Below are positions 6,244 through 13,128 of a DNA stretch of 29,463 nucleotides, one piece after another. Source of the stretch: Oscillospiraceae bacterium (lineage in GTDB: Bacteria; Bacillota_A; Clostridia; Oscillospirales; Oscillospiraceae); the NCBI GenBank assembly GCA_017470325.1, contig JAFUES010000002.1, forward strand, positions 1 through 29,463. The letters run 5' to 3'. The position numbers and the translations under genes were made by a program. Below the pieces are notes generated by a model. That model searched no databases and had not been told where the DNA came from. It was given only the letters and a program-made list of their open reading frames with translations. Numbering within the stretch: position 1 is the stretch's first letter; every line of letters begins with the position of its first letter.

Positions 6244-8466
6244 ATGAAGATCATCAAGAGAAACGGCACTGAGGTCGAGTTCGACAACAGCAAGATCGCC
6301 GTTGCCATACAGAAAGCCAGCGATGCCTCGGATCCCTCCGAGCGTCTTTCCGCAGAAGATATCCGGGACATGACCGAAAAGGTCACCGCCACCTGCGAGC
6401 TGCTGGGCCGCGCGCCCAGCGTGGAGGAAGTGCAGGACATGGTGGAGCGGCAGATCATGGCCCACGGGGCCTTTGAGGTGGCCAAGCGCTACATCACCTA
6501 CCGCTACACCCGCGCCCTGGTGCGCCAGTCCAACACCACCGACGATAAGATCCTCAGCCTGATCGAGTGCGCCAACGAGGAGGCCAAGCAGGAAAACTCC
6601 AACAAGAATCCGGTCATCAACTCCACCCAGCGGGACTATATGGCCGGCGAGGTGTCCAAGGACCTGACCGCGCGCCTGCTGCTGCCCCACGACATCGTGG
6701 AAGCCCACAACGAGGGCATCATCCATTTCCATGATACCGACTATTACGCCCAGCACATGCACAACTGCGACCTGGTGAATCTGGAAGACATGCTGCAAAA
6801 CGGCACCGTCATCACCGGTACGCTGATCGAGAAGCCCCACAGCTTTTCCACCGCCTGCAACATCGCCACCCAGATCATCGCCCAGGTGGCCTCCAACCAG
6901 TACGGCGGACAGTCCATCTCCCTGTCCCACCTGGCGCCCTTCGTGCAGGTCAGCCGGGACAAGATCCGGCGAGAGCTGGAAGAGGAATTCTCCATGGCGA
7001 ATATCACGCTGGACGAGACCGCCAGGGAAAAACTGGTGGAGCGCATGCTGCGGGAGGAGATCCGGCGCGGCGTGCAGACCATCCAGTATCAGGTGGTCAC
7101 CCTGCTGACCACCAACGGACAGGCCCCCTTTGTCACAGTGTTCATGTACCTGGGCGAGAGCAAAAACGAGCAGGAAAAGGCGGACCTGGCCATCATCATC
7201 GAGGAAGTGCTCCGCCAGCGCATCGAAGGCGTAAAGAACGAACAGGGCGTGTGGGTGACCCCCGCCTTCCCCAAGCTCATCTACGTGCTGGAGGAGGACA
7301 ACATTTCCGAAGGCAGCAAGTATTATGAGCTGACCCGCTTGGCCGCCAAATGCACCGCCAAGCGCATGGTGCCCGACTACATCTCCGAAAAGGTGATGAA
7401 GGAGCTTAAGGGCGGGGACGTGTACACCTGCATGGGCTGCCGCTCCTTCCTGACGCCGGATCGCTTTACCGACAAGGGCATCGGCAACATCGCCAACGCC
7501 GGTAACTATGAACCGGGCAAGCACAAGTACTACGGCCGCTTCAACCAGGGCGTGGTCACGGTGAATCTGGTGGATATCGGACTCAGCGCCCACGGGGATC
7601 TGGACGCCTTCTGGCAGATCTTCGACGAGCGTATGGAGCTGTGTCATCGGGCGCTGCGCTGCCGGCACGACCGGCTGCTGGGCACTCCCTCGGACGTGGC
7701 CCCCATCCTGTGGCAGTACGGCGCCCTGGCCCGCCTGAAGAAGGGCGAGGTCATCGACAAGCTGCTCTACGACGGCTACAGCACCCTGAGCCTGGGCTAC
7801 GCGGGCCTGTGGGAGTGCGTGCTGTCCCTCAACGGCAAAAAGCTCACCGAGCCAGAGGGCGAGGAGCTGGGCCTGCAGATCATGCGCAAGCTCAACGAGT
7901 ACACCGCCAAGTGGAAGGCCGCCGAGAATATCGACTACTCCCTCTATGGCACGCCCCTGGAGAGCACCACCTATAAGTTTGCCAAGTGCCTGCAGCGCCG
8001 CTTCGGCGTGATCGAAGGCGTTACCGACAAGGGCTACATCACCAACTCCTATCACATCCATGTGACCGAGCCCATCAATGCCTTCGACAAGATCCGCACC
8101 GAAGCCAAGTTCCAGGCCCTCTCCCCCGGCGGCGCCATCAGCTATGTGGAAGTGCCCAATATGCAGAACAACCTGGACGCGGTCATGACGGTCATCCGCT
8201 TTATCTATGACAACATCCTCTACGCCGAGCTGAACACCAAGAGTGATTACTGCCAGGTCTGCGGCTGGGACGGGGAGATCGAGATCCAGGAGGACGACGG
8301 TAAGCTGGTCTGGACCTGCCCCTGCTGCGGCAACCGGGACCAGAACAAGATGAACGTGGCCCGGCGCACCTGCGGCTATATCGGCACCCAGTTCTGGAAC
8401 CAGGGCCGCACCCAGGAGATCAAGGACCGGGTACTGCACCTGTCTACTCACACCATCCAGCAGTAA
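6244..8466 (+). CDS. nrdD: Anaerobic (class III) ribonucleoside-triphosphate reductase
   Basis: A 740-residue glycyl-radical enzyme that reduces ribonucleotides to deoxyribonucleotides in anaerobes. An N-terminal ATP-cone (about 1-95, beginning MKIIKRNGTEVEFD) gives allosteric control by ATP/dATP. The finger-loop cysteine region reads YTCMGCRSFL. A zinc site near the C-terminus has YCQVC and CPCC pairs. The radical motif RRTCGYIG carries G711, 29 residues from the end. The ATG at 6244 is preceded by GGAAGGAG at 9 bases; an in-frame upstream ATG at 6187 lies inside the promoter. The activase gene nrdG follows 6 bases after the stop. Expression is probably repressed by NrdR through the boxes at 6180-6226. 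Confidence 0.97.
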   Translation: MKIIKRNGTEVEFDNSKIAVAIQKASDASDPSERLSAEDIRDMTEKVTATCELLGRAPSVEEVQDMVERQIMAHGAFEVAKRYITYRYTRALVRQSNTTDDKILSLIECANEEAKQENSNKNPVINSTQRDYMAGEVSKDLTARLLLPHDIVEAHNEGIIHFHDTDYYAQHMHNCDLVNLEDMLQNGTVITGTLIEKPHSFSTACNIATQIIAQVASNQYGGQSISLSHLAPFVQVSRDKIRRELEEEFSMANITLDETAREKLVERMLREEIRRGVQTIQYQVVTLLTTNGQAPFVTVFMYLGESKNEQEKADLAIIIEEVLRQRIEGVKNEQGVWVTPAFPKLIYVLEEDNISEGSKYYELTRLAAKCTAKRMVPDYISEKVMKELKGGDVYTCMGCRSFLTPDRFTDKGIGNIANAGNYEPGKHKYYGRFNQGVVTVNLVDIGLSAHGDLDAFWQIFDERMELCHRALRCRHDRLLGTPSDVAPILWQYGALARLKKGEVIDKLLYDGYSTLSLGYAGLWECVLSLNGKKLTEPEGEELGLQIMRKLNEYTAKWKAAENIDYSLYGTPLESTTYKFAKCLQRRFGVIEGVTDKGYITNSYHIHVTEPINAFDKIRTEAKFQALSPGGAISYVEVPNMQNNLDAVMTVIRFIYDNILYAELNTKSDYCQVCGWDGEIEIQEDDGKLVWTCPCCGNRDQNKMNVARRTCGYIGTQFWNQGRTQEIKDRVLHLSTHTIQQ

Positions 8467-8472
8467 AGCGCC

Positions 8473-9027
8473 ATGCACGTAGGAGAGATCATACTGGCTG
8501 ACAGTGCCAACGGCCCCGGCATCCGGGTGAGCGTCTTCGTCTCCGGCTGCACCAACCGCTGTCCCGGCTGCTTCCAGCCCCAGACCTGGGACTTTGACTA
8601 CGGCCTGCCCTATGACGCAGCCATGGAACAGTCTATCCTGGACGAGCTGGCCAAGCCCTATTACTCAGGGCTGACCATCCTGGGCGGCGAGCCCTTTGAG
8701 CCGACCAACCAGCGGGGACTGCTGCCCCTGATCCGCCGGGTCCGGTCTGAGCTGCCGGAGCGGAGCATCTGGATGTACACGGGCTTCACCTATGACCGGG
8801 ACCTGGTCCCCGGCGGCTGCCGGTACACAGAGGTCACCGACGAGATTTTAAACAGCATCGACGTGCTGGTGGATGGGCGCTTCGTACAGGAGCTGCGGAA
8901 CATTTCCCTGAATTTCCGCGGCTCGGAGAATCAGCGCATCATCGACATGAGGCAGACCCGCGGGGAAGGGGCCCTCGTTCTGTCCCCTTTAAATGAGAAT
9001 ACAAGACGGAGAAAAAGCATGGATTGA
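8473..9027 (+). CDS. nrdG: Anaerobic ribonucleotide reductase activating protein (radical SAM)
   Basis: A 184-residue radical SAM activase that installs the glycyl radical on NrdD. The 4Fe-4S motif CTNRCPGC (CxxxCxxC, residues 26-33) and the SAM-binding segment LTILGGEPFEP are present. It starts 6 bases after the nrdD stop with no good Shine-Dalgarno sequence before the ATG, so translation probably depends on ribosomes arriving from nrdD. The last codons and the stop form the left arm of the operon terminator, so the basic tail RRRKSMD may be dictated partly by RNA structure. Confidence 0.95.
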   Translation: MHVGEIILADSANGPGIRVSVFVSGCTNRCPGCFQPQTWDFDYGLPYDAAMEQSILDELAKPYYSGLTILGGEPFEPTNQRGLLPLIRRVRSELPERSIWMYTGFTYDRDLVPGGCRYTEVTDEILNSIDVLVDGRFVQELRNISLNFRGSENQRIIDMRQTRGEGALVLSPLNENTRRRKSMD

Positions 9028-9040
9028 CCCATGCTTTTTC
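9011..9040 (+). terminator. Intrinsic terminator overlapping the nrdG stop codon
   Basis: A perfect 12-bp stem GAAAAAGCATGG/CCATGCTTTTTC with loop ATTGAC. The left arm is coding and the stop TGA (9025-9027) lies in the loop. The U-run forms part of the right arm and continues as TTG. Confidence 0.75.
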
Positions 9041-9158
9041 TTGTTGCCGCAGTCTCCAAAGCCATAGGTGCCGTGTGGAAAAAGCTCCACGGAATTCCTA
9101 TAAAAACGATTGGTCAAAAGTATCAAAAAATTGTTGTTTTCTTAGGTGGTTTTATCAA

Positions 9159-9194
9159 TTGTTTCCGCGGCCTTAGAGTGATAAGATAATATCA
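9159..9194 (+). promoter_or_regulatory. Candidate promoter of the isomerase/CoA-transferase operon
   Basis: TTGTTT (9159-9164), 17 bases, TAAGAT (9182-9187). An inverted repeat TGATA-AGATAA-TATCA (9179-9194) covers the -10 and could be an operator. The rest of the gap 9041-9304 is AT-rich, with a bulged hairpin around 9063-9101 (CCGTG/CACGG core), and has no gene that I can support. Confidence 0.45.
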
Positions 9195-9304
9195 AGTTAA
9201 AGTCGTCGTATTGGGCCTGCCACGGCCCTCTTTTCGCGGCGCCCGGAAACTTACATCATGCCGGCGCTTTGGCTGGCCGGTAAATTTATGTTTGGAGGTA
9301 TCTT

Positions 9305-10099
9305 ATGGAACTGCAGAAACTTCACTATGCCGTAGCGGATGGCATCGCCACCATCACCATGGACTACGGCAAGAACCTGAACGCCATCGACGATCAGATG
9401 GCGGACGAGCTGATCTACCTGATTGGCGAAGCGGAAAAGGATCCTGCTGTCAAGGTCGTTATCCTCAACAGCGCTGCGAAGGCTTTCTCCGCTGGCGGTG
9501 ACATTGGTTATTTCTATCAGCTGGTCAAAGCCGGCGGTGAGATCAACATGGACAGCCTGATCGGCAAGGTCGGCAAGATCACCAACGGCATGAAGTCCAG
9601 CACCAAGATGTATGTGGCCGCCGTCAACGGCGCTGCCGCCGGCGCCGGCTTCCCCCTTGCCCTGTCCGCTGACTTCATCATCGCCGATGAGAAGGCCAGC
9701 TTCATCCTGGCTTTCGTGAACCTGGGTCTGGTGCCCGACACCGGCGCCGCCTATCTGCTGTGCAAGTCCATCGGTGAGAAGCGCACCATGAAGTACGCCG
9801 CCACCGGCAAGCCCATCAAGGCCGACGAGGCTCTGGCTCTGGGTCTGGTGGAGAAGGTCGTCGCTCCCGAGGAGCTGGCCGCCGAGACCGAGAAGTTTGC
9901 CAAGAAGCTGGCCGCCGGTCCTCTGGTGTCCTACAAGAACATCAAGAAGCAGATCTACGCCGCTTCCTTCTCCGATTATGAGCGCTTCCTGGACGGCACC
10001 GAGAATCCCACCCAGCACGAGTGCTCCAACACCGAGGACTTCAAGGAAGGCTGCGCTGCGTTCATGGAGAAGCGCAAGGCCGCGTTCCAGGGCAAATAA
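9305..10099 (+). CDS. Crotonase-family enoyl-CoA isomerase (PaaG/ECI-like)
   Basis: A 264-residue crotonase-fold protein. The oxyanion-hole segments FSAGGDI (61-67) and NGAAAGAG (108-115) are present. Both glutamates of a true enoyl-CoA hydratase are missing: the GGGCE position reads GAGFP and the QPE position reads AFV. Instead D145 sits in GLVPDTG, the place of the single acid in PaaG and delta3-delta2 enoyl-CoA isomerases. It therefore more likely moves a double bond (or isomerises an epoxide/oxepin-type CoA ester) than hydrates one. It is first in an operon with a CoA-transferase. TTGGAGG precedes the ATG. Codon bias suggests high expression. Confidence 0.88.
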   Translation: MELQKLHYAVADGIATITMDYGKNLNAIDDQMADELIYLIGEAEKDPAVKVVILNSAAKAFSAGGDIGYFYQLVKAGGEINMDSLIGKVGKITNGMKSSTKMYVAAVNGAAAGAGFPLALSADFIIADEKASFILAFVNLGLVPDTGAAYLLCKSIGEKRTMKYAATGKPIKADEALALGLVEKVVAPEELAAETEKFAKKLAAGPLVSYKNIKKQIYAASFSDYERFLDGTENPTQHECSNTEDFKEGCAAFMEKRKAAFQGK

Positions 10100-10149
10100 A
10101 ACAGACCGGCGCTCAGCGCCGCAAGAATTAAGAAAGGTGGTTACCCGAT

Positions 10150-10875
10150 TTGAAAAATAAGATTTTTACTTTGGAAGAAGTTCTGGACAAGATCAATGAT
10201 GGCGCCAGCATTATGTTCTCCGACCTGCACGGCGGCTGCGCGGCTGACGAGATCATCGACGGTATGATCGCCAAGGGCGTCAAGAACCTCACCGCTGTGG
10301 GCGTTGCTTCCGGCCGCCCCAACTACGGCATGGGCAAGCTGATCACCAACCATCAGGTCAGCAAGCTGCTCACCACTCACATCGGCCTGAACAAGTCCTC
10401 CATCGACCAGATGTTCGCCGGTGAGATGGAAGTGGAGTTCATCCCCCAGGGCACCTTTGCCGAGCGGATCCGCTGCGGCGGCTTCGGTCTGGGCGGCGCT
10501 CTGACCCGTACCGGCTTCGGCACCTCCTATGCCGAGGGCAAAGAAACCGTCACCGTCGATGGTGTGGACTACATCCTTGAGAAACCCATCCACACCGACA
10601 TCGCTCTGCTGCATGTCACCAAAGCTGACAAGGCCGGCAACTGCTACTGCAAGGGCTCCAGCCATCTGTGCGTTGACTACATGGCCATGGCCGCTGACCT
10701 TGTCATCGTCGAGGCTGAGGAGCTGGTCGAGATCGGCGAACTGGATCCCGAGAAGATCATCATCCAGGGACCCGTCTGCGATATGATCTATGTCCGTCAG
10801 GGTGAGAAGAAACCCATGTGGGGCTTCTGGCAGCAGCAGATCGACAAGATCAAGGCCAAGCAGGCTGCGAAGTAA
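10150..10875 (+). CDS. Type I CoA-transferase subunit A (AtoD/ScoA-like)
   Basis: A 241-residue alpha subunit of a family I CoA-transferase, which moves CoA between short-chain acyl-CoAs and free acids such as acetate, butyrate or acetoacetate. Family blocks include FIPQGTFAERIRCGGFGLGG, then LTRTGFGT, and the C-terminal DLVIVEAEELVEIGELDP, close to AtoD. The GGF nucleotide-loop of AtoD is replaced by SDLHGG near residue 25. The start is TTG at 10150, with AAAGGTGG 10 bases upstream; the next in-frame ATG (10213) would remove conserved N-terminus. It is 50 bases after the isomerase gene and 31 before the beta subunit. The acyl substrate is unknown. Confidence 0.9.
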   Translation: MKNKIFTLEEVLDKINDGASIMFSDLHGGCAADEIIDGMIAKGVKNLTAVGVASGRPNYGMGKLITNHQVSKLLTTHIGLNKSSIDQMFAGEMEVEFIPQGTFAERIRCGGFGLGGALTRTGFGTSYAEGKETVTVDGVDYILEKPIHTDIALLHVTKADKAGNCYCKGSSHLCVDYMAMAADLVIVEAEELVEIGELDPEKIIIQGPVCDMIYVRQGEKKPMWGFWQQQIDKIKAKQAAK

Positions 10876-10906
10876 GTGGCAGAAAGGCATAAGGAGGTAA
10901 ATAATT

Positions 10907-11566
10907 ATGGCATATACTGGACGTGAATTGATCGCGGCTCGCTGCGCGAAGTTCTTCAAAGACGGCGACTTTGTTAACCTGGGCATTGGCGTTCCCACCA
11001 TGTGCATCAACTACCTGCCCGAGGGCGTTGACCTCTGGCTGGAGACCGAGACCGGCGCCTGCGGCACCGGCCCGACCCCCCCGATCGACGCTTGGGATAC
11101 CGACGCTGCCGATGCCGGCTCCAACCCCATCACCCTGCTGCCCCAGGGCTCCTGGCTCCCCCATGACCGCTCCTTCGGCTTCATCCGCGGCGGCCACATC
11201 GACGCCACCGTTCTGGGCACCCTGCAGGTAGACGCTGAGGGCAACATCGCCAACTGGATCATCCCCGGCAAGCTGGCCCCCGGTATGGGCGGCGCCATGG
11301 ACCTCTGCTCCGGCGGCATCAAGAAGGTCGTCGTGGCCACCGACCACTGCGAGAAGAGCGGTTCTTCCAAGATCCTGAAGAAGTGCACCCTGCCCTTGAC
11401 CGGCTACCACTGCGTCACCGATATCGTCACCGAGCGCTGCTACTTCCAGGTCACTCCCGACGGACTGGTCCTGAAAGAACTGGCCCCCGGCTACACCGTA
11501 GAAGATATCCGCGCCTGCACCGACGCCGACTTCACCGTGGCTGAGGATCTGGGCGTCATGGAGTAA
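10907..11566 (+). CDS. Type I CoA-transferase subunit B (AtoA/ScoB-like)
   Basis: A 219-residue beta subunit. The catalytic glutamate is expected in the (S)ENG motif; here the motif reads LETETGACG, so E48 is kept while S and N become T and T. Later blocks PGKLAPGMGGAMDL and KCTLPLTG are typical of AtoA. An AAGGAGG site lies 8-9 bases before the ATG. Both subunits are needed for activity. The variant active-site loop could mean a different acyl preference from acetoacetate/butyrate enzymes. The operon ends in a strong terminator right after this gene. Confidence 0.92.
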   Translation: MAYTGRELIAARCAKFFKDGDFVNLGIGVPTMCINYLPEGVDLWLETETGACGTGPTPPIDAWDTDAADAGSNPITLLPQGSWLPHDRSFGFIRGGHIDATVLGTLQVDAEGNIANWIIPGKLAPGMGGAMDLCSGGIKKVVVATDHCEKSGSSKILKKCTLPLTGYHCVTDIVTERCYFQVTPDGLVLKELAPGYTVEDIRACTDADFTVAEDLGVME

Positions 11567-11596
11567 TTCCACAGCAAACGCAAAAAACAGTTTTAG

Positions 11597-11625
11597 GGCG
11601 GAGCCATTCGGCTCCGCCTTTTTTT
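11597..11625 (+). terminator. Intrinsic terminator of the CoA-transferase operon
   Basis: A perfect 9-bp GC-rich stem GGCGGAGCC/GGCTCCGCC with ATTC loop and seven T residues. Confidence 0.95.
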
Positions 11626-11650
11626 GTTCCTTTTAACGGTGCTGCTTCTC

Positions 11651-11700
11651 TTGACATTTCAATTTCTTTGCGCTAACCTTACATTGTTATTTTCTGTAAG
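11651..11700 (+). promoter_or_regulatory. Promoter and candidate metal operator of the zinc-uptake operon
   Basis: TTGACA (11651-11656), 17-base spacer, TAACCT (11674-11679). Overlapping the -10 and start are two dyads: TAAC-N8-GTTA (11674-11689) and CTTACA-N11-TGTAAG (11678-11700). Either could be the site of a zinc regulator. Neither matches the Bacillus Zur box or the streptococcal AdcR box closely. Confidence 0.5.
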
Positions 11701-11718
11701 TCGAAAGGAGATGAGCGC

Positions 11719-12015
11719 ATGCCTGGCAAACTTAACCGGTCCGCCCGATGGCTGGCGGCCGTTCTGGCTCTTGTGCTGCTCTTCTCCGCTCTGTTCATCG
11801 CTCTGGAGGCCCACCATGACTGTCAGGGGGATGGCTGCGCCATCTGCGCCTGCATCAGCATCTGTCAGGATCTGCTGCAGCATCTCTCCGTGGTCGCCCT
11901 GGTTCTGGGGCTTGCGCTGCTTCTGAACCGCGCTGTCCGTCCCTTGGTTTTCGCTGTCCGGGCGGCAGCCGCATATCCCACCCCCATCACCCTGAAGGTC
12001 AAGCTTTCGGATTAA
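11719..12015 (+). CDS. Small Cys/His-rich membrane protein heading the zinc operon
   Basis: A 98-residue protein with two hydrophobic helices (about 11-30 and 55-72). Between them is a short loop beginning HHDCQGDGCAICACISIC, which offers two histidines, five cysteines and two aspartates. Such a cluster suggests metal binding on one face of the membrane. AAAGGAG lies 8 bases before the ATG. It is the first gene of the operon and is separated from the binding protein by a structured 118-base gap. I do not recognise a named family. A metal sensor, a chaperone for the transporter or an accessory uptake subunit are all possible. Orientation in the membrane is not certain. Confidence 0.7.
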   Translation: MPGKLNRSARWLAAVLALVLLFSALFIALEAHHDCQGDGCAICACISICQDLLQHLSVVALVLGLALLLNRAVRPLVFAVRAAAAYPTPITLKVKLSD

Positions 12016-12114
12016 ACAAACAGGAATACCAGAGAGCCGGTCTATCCCGCGGGATAGGCTTTCTTGGCGTACGCCGGGCTCCCTGGTCTTTTTGCGCCCA
12101 TTTTCTGTTTGTTT
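12014..12114 (+). promoter_or_regulatory. Nested stem-loop with U-tract: candidate attenuator before the metal-binding lipoprotein gene
   Basis: Three levels of complementarity are visible. The outer pair is AAACAAACAG (12014-12023) with CTGTTTGTTT (12105-12114). Inside it ACCAGAGAGCC (12028-12038) pairs with GGCTCCCTGGT (12077-12087), with one mismatch, followed directly by CTTTTT. Inside that is CTATCCCGCGGGATAG (12042-12057), a perfect palindrome, and GGCGTACGCC (12066-12075). The middle stem plus U-run would terminate transcription, and the outer pairing follows it. No known riboswitch class was recognised. Confidence 0.6.
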
Positions 12115-12133
12115 GATTCGGAGGTCTTTTTTT

Positions 12134-13117
12134 ATGAACAAAATCATTTCTCTGCTTTTGTGCATTCTTCTGTTTGTTTCCCTTTTGTCCGGCTGCGGCA
12201 GCGCCACCCAGCCTGCCCCTGCGGCGGACGCGTCGGGACCGTCGCTCTCCATTGTCACAACCATCTTCCCGGAATACGACTGGATCCGGCAGCTACTGGG
12301 CGATCGGGCCGATCAGGTGCAGCTGACCCTGCTGTTGGACAACGGCGTGGATCTCCACAGCTACCAGCCAACGGTGGAGGACATCGTCAGGCTTTCCGGC
12401 TGCGATATGTTCGTCTATGTGGGCGGCGAGTCCGACGCCTGGGTGGACGACGCCCTGCGGGAAGCTGCCAACCCTGATATGATCGTGGTCGATCTGTTGG
12501 ACGTGCTGGGCGACACAGTCAAGGAAGAAGAGCTTGTCGAGGGCATGGAGGCGGAAGAGGACGAGGACGAAGAAGAGCCGGAGTATGACGAGCATGTCTG
12601 GCTCAGTCTGCAAAACGCTTCCCTCCTGTGCGCTGTGCTGGCGGACCGGCTGGCGGAGCTGGACCCGGCAGGCGCCGATACCTACGCTGAAAACGCCGAA
12701 GCCTACATTGCCCGACTCCAAGCCTTGGACGGGGATTACCAGCGCACTGTTGATGCGGCCCCGGTCAAGACCCTGCTGTTCGGGGACCGCTTCCCCTTCC
12801 GTTATCTGGCGGACGACTACGGGCTGAACTACTACGCGGCTTTTGCGGGCTGCTCCGCAGAGACCGAGGCCAGCTTCGCCACCATCACCTTTCTATCCGG
12901 CAAGGTGGATGAGCTGGACCTGCACAGCATTCTGCAGATCGAATCCTCCGATGGCAGCATCGCCCGCACCATCCGGGACAACACCGTCGCCAAGGACCAG
13001 CAGATCCTGACCCTGGATTCTCTCCAGTCGGTCACCGCCCGGGACGTGGAAAACGGCGTCACGTATCTGGCCGTGATGGAAAATAATCTGGCAGCATTGA
13101 AGGAAGCCCTGCAGTAA
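12134..13117 (+). CDS. znuA: Metal (probably zinc) ABC transporter substrate-binding lipoprotein, ZnuA/AdcA-like
   Basis: A 327-residue lipoprotein: signal peptide with lipobox LLSGC (C21), then the cluster A-I solute-binding fold of Zn/Mn receptors. Likely ligands are H75 (DLHSYQP), H154 (DEHVWLS) and D218 (FGDRFPFRY), the last replacing the third His (HDAF) of standard ZnuA. The flexible loop that is His-rich in ZnuA is here a run of Glu and Asp (about 139-153). The ATG at 12134 follows CGGAGG at 9-10 bases; an in-frame ATG at 12092 lies inside the leader hairpin. It delivers metal to the permease encoded downstream. Zinc is favoured by operon content; manganese or another metal is possible given the ligand change. 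Confidence 0.88.
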   Translation: MNKIISLLLCILLFVSLLSGCGSATQPAPAADASGPSLSIVTTIFPEYDWIRQLLGDRADQVQLTLLLDNGVDLHSYQPTVEDIVRLSGCDMFVYVGGESDAWVDDALREAANPDMIVVDLLDVLGDTVKEEELVEGMEAEEDEDEEEPEYDEHVWLSLQNASLLCAVLADRLAELDPAGADTYAENAEAYIARLQALDGDYQRTVDAAPVKTLLFGDRFPFRYLADDYGLNYYAAFAGCSAETEASFATITFLSGKVDELDLHSILQIESSDGSIARTIRDNTVAKDQQILTLDSLQSVTARDVENGVTYLAVMENNLAALKEALQ

Positions 13118-13128
13118 GGAGGAAGTCC

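Noticed and set aside
6238..8478. 746-codon minus-strand frame opposite nrdD
   Set aside because: GC-rich codon bias in nrdD leaves the antisense frame open. The product has no recognisable domain and lacks a ribosome binding site.
9063..9101. Second terminator after nrdG
   Set aside because: The hairpin is bulged and is followed by A residues rather than T on the plus strand. At best it is a weak structure.
9211..9501. 96-codon frame overlapping the isomerase gene start
   Set aside because: It crosses the ribosome binding site and the first third of the isomerase gene in another frame, and its product has no features.
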